Assembly: GCA_016649795.1 (NCBI GenBank) | Contig: JAENWZ010000090.1 | Coordinates: 1-8,136, forward strand | DNA from: Proteiniphilum sp. | GTDB lineage: Bacteria; Bacteroidota; Bacteroidia; Bacteroidales; Dysgonomonadaceae | Length of the DNA stretch: 8,136 nucleotides | Direction: 5' to 3' | Shown here: positions 1 through 5,950 of the stretch, one piece after another | Layout of the letters: every line of letters starts with the position of its first letter | How positions within the stretch are numbered: the stretch's first letter is position 1 | The notes under the pieces: model-generated | Seen by the model: the letters and a program-made list of their open reading frames with translations, nothing else | Databases searched by the model: none | What the model was told of the DNA's origin: nothing | Position numbers and translations under genes: made by a program

Positions 1-65
1 CTTTTAGATTTGCTTACAAGATACATAAAACAATTGAAATTTACAAGTAAATACCAGATTATTAA

Positions 66-323
66 TCAACTAAATAATAAATCACTTTTCGGAGTGGATT
101 CATCATTTAATTTTTCTTTTTCTCTTGTTACTTTTCCTCTGAATACCAATACCGAATCTTCATTGGGCATGGCACCATGCATCTTCAGTACCCGACGAGA
201 GTCCTTATTGAGCCCCTCTACCCAATTAGTGGTGTAGATCTTTGACTGGATATTGTGATTATATTGTAAATAAGTGAAGAATTGAATTTTAGCAGTCAAA
301 TCGGGATACGAAGCAGTTGCCAT
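66..323 (-). pseudogene. IS256-family transposase, C-terminal remnant
   Basis: This is the carboxy-terminal piece of a Mutator/IS256-type DDE transposase, about 86 residues where intact family members have about 400. The recognisable block is IYTTNWVEGLNKDSRRVLK followed by GAMPNEDSVLV, which matches the family's conserved 'YTTNxxExLNRxxRRVxxxRGAMP' end. Similarity begins around the YPDL motif. The reading frame stays open rightwards to 419, but only from a TTG codon, and that stretch does not resemble the family, so the homology stops near 310-330. The catalytic aspartates and most of the DDE fold are missing, so it cannot be active. I picked the internal ATG at 323 as the nominal edge. No terminal inverted repeat could be identified in bases 1-65. 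It lies antisense and directly upstream of the TPR regulator gene. Identification as an IS256-family remnant is fairly sure; the exact limits are not. Confidence 0.75.
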
Positions 324-401
324 TTTTAAAGTGTAAATATGCTTCAAACAATGATTGGCTAAATTTGAAAAATAATAACAATTCGTTTTCAAAAAAAGGA
401 C

Positions 402-409
402 TATCTTTG
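402..409 (+). promoter_or_regulatory. Bacteroidetes -7 promoter box for the TPR/HTH gene
   Basis: TATCTTTG matches the Bacteroidetes sigma-70 -7 consensus TAnnTTTG exactly and ends 31 bases before the ATG at 441, predicting a leader of roughly 25 bases. No convincing -33 TTTG is seen about 20 bases upstream. It lies between the end of the transposase homology and the gene, in the right orientation to drive it. Confidence 0.55.
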
Positions 410-440
410 TTTCAATCAATTTCTCAGGACTTTTTCAACA

Positions 441-2114
441 ATGCGCAGTAAAACTTTTATTTTTATACTGTTTATCTCTTTTTTTCTCTGCAATTCGTGC
501 AGTGACAAGGATAATGAGTCTGAGAAAGAACGATTGTTACAGTGGGACAATATGCTTGACAATGACCCACAGCTAGTTTCAGACAGTCTGGAGACGATGG
601 TGAGGGAGAATCTCTCCCGGTCTAATAAAGCTTATTACGACCTGCTAAAGGTAATATCCGACGATAAGACATATGTAAATTTCAACAGCGATTCACTGAT
701 CAATGCTGTTAGTGACTATTACCGTTCACATGACCCGAAAGACAGAAATTACATTCGTTCACTGGCCTATCAGGGGATTGTACGCACCAGGATGGGAGTG
801 AAAGACAGTACGGTGTATGAACCGCTGAGGGAAGCGGATAAACTTTTCCACTCCAATCCAACTCCCGATCCCTCACTTGGATACCTGATCAACTACTTTT
901 TAGGGAACATTCATTACAACAACAGAAATTACATTTCGGCAGATGATTATTTTAACCGTACGCTCAGTTATGCCCGTGAGGAGAATGATTCAATACATAT
1001 TTTTGATTCTTTCCTGGCACTGTACTGGAATGAGATGCAGCAGAGAAACCTTAATAATGGAAAATCATATCTGGATTCCATCTCTTTTTTTTACGACAGA
1101 TTACCCGTTAAGAAATACTTTATCCTGAATGCTCAGTCCATTTACTACGATATTATTGGTGAACCGGAAAAAGCGTTACAAAGGGAAAAAGCCAAGTTGT
1201 TTTTATATAAAAATCAGGAAGAAAATATAGAACTATCTAGGGTCTATTTTAATATATCAGATCGGTATGTAGGACTTGAACAGCTGGATAGTGCAATGTT
1301 GTATGCTCAGATGTCGATAGAAATGATAGAAGATTCATTATACAGACAGAATTATCTTTACTATCAGAATGTAGCCAATATTGCTGAGAAGCAAAATAAT
1401 TACACACTATCTAATAAGTTTCTTAAAAAAGCATTTGAGTTACACAACCGATCGATAAGAGAACGGCTGGATACGCAAATTGCTGAGTTGGAAAAAAAAT
1501 ATGATCTGACGGAGGCAGAGAATGAGGCACTTAGAGCACGTGAACAGAATTCGAGGCTTGTTATAAGTGCCTTGTCATTGGTTATTATTTTGATTATTAT
1601 TCTAATGTCGGCTCTTAGAGTGAGAAGAAAAGCACAGTTGGAATTGCTTCAGGCTGAACATAAAATGGAGCAGCAGGAGCTGCAGGCCAATATTATGAAT
1701 GATGAGGCAGGCAAACGCAAATGGTTGTTGCAGCTCTATAGTAATATCTCTGACAGGTTAACCTTTCTCCATAACGAATTTGAACTGCTCACGCAGCGAT
1801 ACATCACCACCCAGCCAAAGGTGTACAAAGAGATGCAGCATATTTTGAAAAATACTGATACCGATTTACGTGATCTGGCCAAGACCCTTGCGCCGGATAA
1901 TGCCACTTTTTATGCCTACACCCGTCTGAAAGATGATGCCGATATCTTAAACGCCAATGAAAAAATGCTATTGATGCTGTTGGCATGTAATGCCGACAAC
2001 CGCCAGTTAGCCACATTTATGAACACTACCGTTGAGAGTATTCGCGTGAGAAAGTCGCAGTTGAAGAAAAAAATGACAGAAAAAAGACTTGATACCTCTC
2101 TTTTCTCGGATTAA
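441..2114 (+). CDS. Membrane-anchored TPR protein with C-terminal LuxR-like HTH (putative transcriptional regulator)
   Basis: The 557-residue protein has a clear layered design. Residues 1-20 form a hydrophobic leader ending in LCNSC, an imperfect lipobox with Cys20. Residues about 30-336 are helical and contain degenerate tetratricopeptide repeats, best seen near 146-180, 265-297 and 303-336. A charged coiled coil (about 337-370) leads into one strong transmembrane helix at 373-392, followed by RVRRK, which fits a cytoplasmic side. A second coiled coil (about 394-420) and a helical linker follow. Residues about 502-545 (LNANEKMLLMLLACNADNRQ onward, ending SIRVRKSQLKKKM) look like a LuxR/GerE-type helix-turn-helix. 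Such envelope TPR / cytoplasmic HTH proteins are common in Bacteroidetes, and their ligands are mostly unknown. The inferred role is to sense something in the periplasm and act on DNA. It has its own promoter and precedes the DUF3244-like gene by 140 bases, so it may control that unit. The target is inference; the architecture is visible. Confidence 0.85.
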   Translation: MRSKTFIFILFISFFLCNSCSDKDNESEKERLLQWDNMLDNDPQLVSDSLETMVRENLSRSNKAYYDLLKVISDDKTYVNFNSDSLINAVSDYYRSHDPKDRNYIRSLAYQGIVRTRMGVKDSTVYEPLREADKLFHSNPTPDPSLGYLINYFLGNIHYNNRNYISADDYFNRTLSYAREENDSIHIFDSFLALYWNEMQQRNLNNGKSYLDSISFFYDRLPVKKYFILNAQSIYYDIIGEPEKALQREKAKLFLYKNQEENIELSRVYFNISDRYVGLEQLDSAMLYAQMSIEMIEDSLYRQNYLYYQNVANIAEKQNNYTLSNKFLKKAFELHNRSIRERLDTQIAELEKKYDLTEAENEALRAREQNSRLVISALSLVIILIIILMSALRVRRKAQLELLQAEHKMEQQELQANIMNDEAGKRKWLLQLYSNISDRLTFLHNEFELLTQRYITTQPKVYKEMQHILKNTDTDLRDLAKTLAPDNATFYAYTRLKDDADILNANEKMLLMLLACNADNRQLATFMNTTVESIRVRKSQLKKKMTEKRLDTSLFSD

Positions 2115-2195
2115 ATGCCGTTAAAATGGGTAATACTAAGTTGCAGTAATTCAGGTAAATAGAGTTTGTTGTGCTGTTAAATAACATCAGAGGTA

Positions 2196-2227
2196 TTGTT
2201 TTGAATGTCATTCTATTGCTATATTTG
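2196..2227 (+). promoter_or_regulatory. Promoter of the DUF3244-like/AraC unit
   Basis: TATATTTG at 2220-2227 is an exact TAnnTTTG -7 box. A TTG at 2196-2198 sits 21 bases upstream as a possible -33 element, with an alternative TTTG at 2200-2203 only 16 bases away. The predicted transcript start is about 20 bases before the ATG at 2255. The rest of the 2115-2254 gap shows no terminator for the upstream gene, so some read-through is possible. Confidence 0.65.
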
Positions 2228-2254
2228 TGTCTGTAATTCATAATAAATAAGCAT

Positions 2255-2668
2255 ATGAAAAAAATAATGTTTGCGTTGTTCTTAATGATCACATGTAGTG
2301 CATTGCTATTTCAGGCTTCTGCGCAAGATCCCGTTGAGGATAAGATTGAATTAAGCAGAGAAGGTGGCACTACACGTATTACTGACATCAACAGTATGAT
2401 GAGCATCAGCTCCATTGATCCTGTGATGGTTGAAGCTTTCAGATCCAGAAACGTTGTAACCATTTCGGTTGAGAATTACCGGGGTGGTGCATGGATTGAG
2501 ATTACCGGCGAAGGAGGAGCAAGACACAGCTATTTCGAGGTTTACGATATGGGCTTTGAAGTGATTCATCTCTCAGGTTTACGTGCAGGCAAGTATAACA
2601 TTCGTATTACACTTGATTCGGGAGTTTATTCAGGAACATTCAAAAAAGGAAAGTATGGCAACAGGTAA
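2255..2668 (+). CDS. Small exported DUF3244-like protein
   Basis: The 137-residue protein begins with a signal peptide: MKK, then a hydrophobic core, with a predicted signal peptidase I cut after ASA (residues 21-23), leaving Q24 as first residue. The mature part (about 114 residues) is rich in alternating beta-strand patterns: VVTISVEN, AWIEITGEG, FEVIHLSG and YNIRITLDSG. It ends in the pattern LSGLRAGKYNIRITLDSGVY followed by a basic tail. This agrees with the DUF3244 family of short secreted Bacteroidetes proteins, whose function is unknown. The end also resembles the C-terminal sorting domain of type IX secretion cargo, but here nothing large precedes it. It has its own promoter, and its last codons contain the ribosome binding site and start of the AraC-type gene. 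The start at 2255 is supported by the signal peptide directly after it. Assignment to DUF3244 is from pattern memory, not a search. Confidence 0.8.
   Translation: MKKIMFALFLMITCSALLFQASAQDPVEDKIELSREGGTTRITDINSMMSISSIDPVMVEAFRSRNVVTISVENYRGGAWIEITGEGGARHSYFEVYDMGFEVIHLSGLRAGKYNIRITLDSGVYSGTFKKGKYGNR
2642..2657 (+). promoter_or_regulatory. Shine-Dalgarno and start codon of the AraC-type gene inside the upstream gene
   Basis: AAAAAAGGA at 2642-2650 is a good purine-rich ribosome binding site placed 4 bases before the ATG at 2655. It lies within the last codons of the DUF3244-like gene, whose TAA is at 2666-2668. It decides the AraC-type start: the same frame is open back to an ATG at 2583, but that would give a 72-base longer overlap without a comparable site. 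The 14-base overlap suggests translational coupling. Confidence 0.7.
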
Positions 2669-3134
2669 GAGAACAGAACAGCAGGATAACGTGCGTGAGT
2701 ATATGCTTACTGATGTTGCTTCCTGCACATTCACCTTTACAGACGGATTGAAAAGCAGGGTTATTGCCTCGCCGGATAAGGAGATAGTGCTTGTGAAGCT
2801 GATTCCGCGCTCCTCAAAATCAAAAACATTTGAAGATAGTGTACTGATGCATTATTCGTCGGCCAGAACAATAAATGACCTGGCGAATCTGTGTCATTAC
2901 GACTGCCTGAGGACCTTCACACGCCATTTCAAGAAGTGTTTCAATCAGACTCCATATCAATGGCTACTTGATCGGAAAATGGAGGAGATTCATTCTCTGG
3001 TACTCAGTTCAGATATGAGCATCACTGATATTGCGAAAATGTATGAATTCAAAAGTGTATCGCATCTGGTGAATGCTTTTAGTAAAAGATTTGGAATTCC
3101 ACCGCACAAGAGGAGATTGTCGAATGCTATCTGA
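2655..3134 (+). CDS. Short AraC-family transcriptional regulator
   Basis: The 159-residue protein carries a C-terminal AraC/XylS DNA-binding domain with both helix-turn-helix units. The first is at about residues 72-96 (INDLANLCHYDCLRTFTRHF), the second at about 122-147 (SITDIAKMYEFKSVSHLVNA). These are followed by FGIPPHKRR, the counterpart of the family's FGxSPxxYR end. The roughly 60 residues before it are too short for a usual AraC cupin sensor domain; they hold beta-like segments (CTFTFTDGLKSRVIAS, EIVLVKLIP) of unknown role. The gene overlaps the DUF3244-like gene by 14 bases and is probably co-transcribed and translationally coupled with it. It is followed by a strong terminator. The regulated genes cannot be told from sequence; self-regulation or control of the neighbouring unit is plausible. 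The family call is confident, the role unknown. Confidence 0.85.
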   Translation: MATGKRTEQQDNVREYMLTDVASCTFTFTDGLKSRVIASPDKEIVLVKLIPRSSKSKTFEDSVLMHYSSARTINDLANLCHYDCLRTFTRHFKKCFNQTPYQWLLDRKMEEIHSLVLSSDMSITDIAKMYEFKSVSHLVNAFSKRFGIPPHKRRLSNAI

Positions 3135-3214
3135 CGCTGCTTTTTTTACTATTGAATCGTAAACACAAGCTTTACTCAATATTACGATAATCATTTATTT
3201 GTGCCGGTGAACAG

Positions 3215-3246
3215 AAAAAGCGTCCCTGAAAAGGAGGCGCTTTTTT
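3215..3246. terminator. Bidirectional intrinsic terminator between converging genes
   Basis: GCGTCCCT pairs with AGGaGGCGC (one bulged A, one G-U pair) around a GAAA tetraloop. The stem is flanked by AAAAA on the left and TTTTTT on the right, which can extend it. It therefore has a T-run in both orientations: 80 bases after the AraC-type stop on the plus strand, and just downstream of the phosphorylase stop on the minus strand. Confidence 0.85.
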
Positions 3247-3266
3247 AGCAATTATCGTTTGGCTTA

Positions 3267-5831
3267 TTAAATCCACTTCATATAAGCAAAATCCATTCTA
3301 TGAGGCAGATCGGTATTTTTAGGATAAATGCGCAAACCGTACTGGTGCGTTCCGGGATCGTTCAGGGCTTTGCGTGTTTCAAAGTATTGCAGGGACCCTT
3401 CTGTTTTTATCAGATCGAATTCATACGATTCAATATACTGCGCTTCATTGTTCATTGTATCGTGGTCTACCACTACACATTCAACACCTAAATCACATTG
3501 CAAACCTTTCCTGTCGATCGCTACCCTTCCGTAAACCTCCTGGTTACTGTTGTTGAAATCCATCTTTTGGTTTGGATTGTACTCCAGTTTCACCACCTCC
3601 AGTGAATCCCATTTCGAAGCGGTATCCTCTTTCCATCTTGCAATCTCTTTCGCTTTCTCGTAGTTGTTACTGTTCAGAAGTTGTGATCGTTGCGCAAGCT
3701 TGCTGTAGAAACGTTCGTAATAATCGTCCATCATCCGTTTCGTGGTGTAGTGGGGTGCGATCTCAGCCATCGACTTCTTGATGTACTGTATCCACTCATG
3801 TGAATAGCCATTGCTGCTTTGTGCGTAATAAAGCGGGATCACCTCGTTCTCAAGCAAAGAATAGATATTGGATGCATCCAGCTCATCCTGGAATGACTGG
3901 TTGTCGTATGTCTTTTTATCCGTCAATGCCCAACCGGCACCCTCTTTGTACCCTTCATACCACCATCCGTCGAGGACAGAGAGGTTCAGTACGCCGTTCA
4001 TTTCTGCTTTCTCACCCGAGGTGCCTGATGCCTCCTGCGCACGGGTAGGGGTGTTCAGCCAGATATCGACACCCGAAACCAGCCTCTTGGCCAAACGCAT
4101 ATCGTAATTCTCGAGGAAGATGATCTTGCCTAAGAACTCTGGACGGCGGGAAATTTCCACAATCTGTTTTATCAGTCCCTGTCCGCCTCCGTCGGCAGGA
4201 TGCGCCTTCCCGGCGAAGATGAACTGAACGGGACGTTTTGGATTGTTCACGATCCTGGATAACCGGTCCAGATCGGCAAACAACAGATGTGCGCGCTTGT
4301 AGGTGGCAAATCTGCGTGAGAATCCAATCAGCAGTGCATTGGGGTTCACCTCTTCCAGCATGTTCATGATTCTCGACGGGTCTGCCTGGTTCTTCAGCCA
4401 TCCCTCTTTGAACTCAACCTGGATATAATCAACCAGCTTTTTCTTCAGATTCATGCGAAGATCCCACAACTCATCGTCACTCACATTGTGAATGTTTTTC
4501 CAAATGTCGGGGTTTGACTGATCACCAAAGAATGAATCGCCGAAATGTTTCTCATAGAGTGCTTTTACCGATGATGTGGCCCAGCTGGGAAGGTGGACGC
4601 CGTTGGTCACATAACCTACATGTAGTTCCTCGGGAAAGAAGCCTTTCCATACAGGTTGGAACATCTTTTTAGATACCGTTCCGTGCAATTGACTCACACC
4701 ATTTGTTTCCTGTGCCGTATTCAAGGCGAACACACTCATGGAGAACCGCTCACTCGTGCCGGGATTAGCACGCCCCATATCCATGAAATGCTGCCAGGAG
4801 ATACCGGTCTTCTGAATGAGTGGCGCCATATATTTCCCCATCAGCGGCTCATCGAAATAATCGTGTCCTGCAGGTACGGGGGTGTGGACGGTGTAAAGTG
4901 ATGATGCACGGACTACCTCCAGCGCTTCCTGAAAGGTAAGTTTCTCATCATGAATATAATCGTGTAAGCGCTGTATATTGATGAAGGCAGCATGTCCCTC
5001 GTTCATGTGATAGACATCTTTTTTGATGCCCAGCTTCTTGAGCAGCAATATACCGCCTATACCCAGCAGATACTCCTGCTTCATGCGGTTTTCCCAGTTA
5101 CCTCCGTATAGCTGGTGTGTGATGGAGCGGTCAAACTCACTGTTCTCCTCCAGGTCGGTATCCATCAGATAGAGGTTGATACGCCCGACGGATACTTTCC
5201 AGATATTTGAATAGACGGTGCGGTCGTGAAAAGGTACTTCCAGAATCATGTGTGAACCGTCTTCATTCATTACCTGGGTTATGGGGAGGTTGCCGAAATT
5301 CTGTGCTTCGTAGCTGGCGATCTGCTGCCCCTCAATAGAAAGGGACTGGGTGAAGTACCCGTAACGATAGAGAAAACCGACGGCAGTCATGTCTACATTG
5401 CTGTCGCTCGCCTCTTTCAGATAGTCACCCGCCAGGATCCCAAGCCCGCCGGAGTAGATCTTAAGCACGTGCGATAACCCGTATTCCATACTGAAGTAGG
5501 CTACGCTGGGGCGCTCACTGTTGTGAGGCACGCTCATATATTTTTTGTATTTGTCGTAAACATGCTCGATGCGTTGCATCATTTCGGCATTCTTTACCAC
5601 CTCTTCAGTAATATCAGATTGCAGGTTCTGCATCAGAATCACCGGGTTTTTCTCGCTTTTTTCCCACTCTTCCGGATCGAGCGTCTCGAAAATGGCTTTT
5701 GCCTCTTCATTCCATACCCACCACAGGTTATGGGTCATCTCTTCCAGTGGTCGTAATTGTGCAGGCAATTCTGCATGAACATGAATATCTTTCCATACCG
5801 GAGTATTGGAATAACTCGATTTAATGATCAT
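3267..5831 (-). CDS. glgP: Alpha-glucan (glycogen) phosphorylase, GT35
   Basis: This enzyme removes glucose from the non-reducing ends of alpha-1,4-glucan with phosphate, giving glucose-1-phosphate, in the cytoplasm. The 854-residue length fits the short bacterial 'alpha-glucan family phosphorylase' type. Residues about 10-120 match its N-terminal DUF3417-like region (LPxxLxxLxxxxHNLWWVWN). SGGLGILAGDYLKEASD lies at 127-143. His316 in YTVHTPVPAGHDYFD fits the active-site histidine. RRFATYKRA at 506-514 holds the Lys512-Arg513 pair and AGK gives Lys542, the phosphate/substrate contacts. EASGTSGEKAEMNG at 600-613 carries the PLP-binding lysine, Lys608. A beta-rich tail of about 115 residues follows. 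The start at 5831 is preceded by a purine-rich AGAAAGAAC. It follows the glycogen synthase gene by 119 bases on the same strand, forming a synthesis/degradation pair. Some relatives act on maltodextrins, so the preferred substrate is not settled. Confidence 0.95.
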   Translation of the reverse strand: MIIKSSYSNTPVWKDIHVHAELPAQLRPLEEMTHNLWWVWNEEAKAIFETLDPEEWEKSEKNPVILMQNLQSDITEEVVKNAEMMQRIEHVYDKYKKYMSVPHNSERPSVAYFSMEYGLSHVLKIYSGGLGILAGDYLKEASDSNVDMTAVGFLYRYGYFTQSLSIEGQQIASYEAQNFGNLPITQVMNEDGSHMILEVPFHDRTVYSNIWKVSVGRINLYLMDTDLEENSEFDRSITHQLYGGNWENRMKQEYLLGIGGILLLKKLGIKKDVYHMNEGHAAFINIQRLHDYIHDEKLTFQEALEVVRASSLYTVHTPVPAGHDYFDEPLMGKYMAPLIQKTGISWQHFMDMGRANPGTSERFSMSVFALNTAQETNGVSQLHGTVSKKMFQPVWKGFFPEELHVGYVTNGVHLPSWATSSVKALYEKHFGDSFFGDQSNPDIWKNIHNVSDDELWDLRMNLKKKLVDYIQVEFKEGWLKNQADPSRIMNMLEEVNPNALLIGFSRRFATYKRAHLLFADLDRLSRIVNNPKRPVQFIFAGKAHPADGGGQGLIKQIVEISRRPEFLGKIIFLENYDMRLAKRLVSGVDIWLNTPTRAQEASGTSGEKAEMNGVLNLSVLDGWWYEGYKEGAGWALTDKKTYDNQSFQDELDASNIYSLLENEVIPLYYAQSSNGYSHEWIQYIKKSMAEIAPHYTTKRMMDDYYERFYSKLAQRSQLLNSNNYEKAKEIARWKEDTASKWDSLEVVKLEYNPNQKMDFNNSNQEVYGRVAIDRKGLQCDLGVECVVVDHDTMNNEAQYIESYEFDLIKTEGSLQYFETRKALNDPGTHQYGLRIYPKNTDLPHRMDFAYMKWI

Positions 5832-5923
5832 AGTTGTTCTTTCTATTTTTTTTTTATTTCCATATTGATTTTGATAACGCTGTCAACAATAAACTGTTGT
5901 ACTAACTCTCCGTGTCGCGAAAC

Positions 5924-5944
5924 TATATTTACACAACAAATATA
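5924..5944 (-). promoter_or_regulatory. Possible promoter and inverted repeat before glgP
   Basis: On the minus strand, 5944-5937 reads TATATTTG, an exact -7 box, just past the end of the synthase gene. It would give the phosphorylase its own transcript with a leader of about 100 bases. The box overlaps the right arm of a perfect 7-bp inverted repeat, TATATTT (5924-5930) and AAATATA (5938-5944), with a 7-base spacer. No -33 element is evident, and A/T-rich arms of this length can arise by chance. Confidence 0.4.
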
Positions 5945-5950
5945 ACGCTT

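Noticed and set aside
5..12. TAGATTTG, a -7-like match on the plus strand
   Set aside because: No supported plus-strand gene follows within a reasonable distance; such short matches are expected by chance in A/T-rich DNA.
10..237. Plus-strand open frame of 75 codons
   Set aside because: It is antisense to the transposase remnant, resembles no family and has no promoter or ribosome site.
2026..2292. Minus-strand open frame of 88 codons across the gap before the DUF3244-like gene
   Set aside because: It overlaps two well-supported plus-strand genes and their promoter, and has no recognisable domain.
2583..2654. Upstream ATG extension of the AraC-type gene by 24 codons
   Set aside because: It would lie entirely in the DUF3244-like gene without a good ribosome site, while the ATG at 2655 has AAAAAAGGA four bases upstream.
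4012..4401. Minus-strand open frame of 129 codons inside the phosphorylase gene
   Set aside because: It is a different frame of a clearly conserved enzyme, with Arg/Cys/Gly-rich composition typical of a shadow frame.
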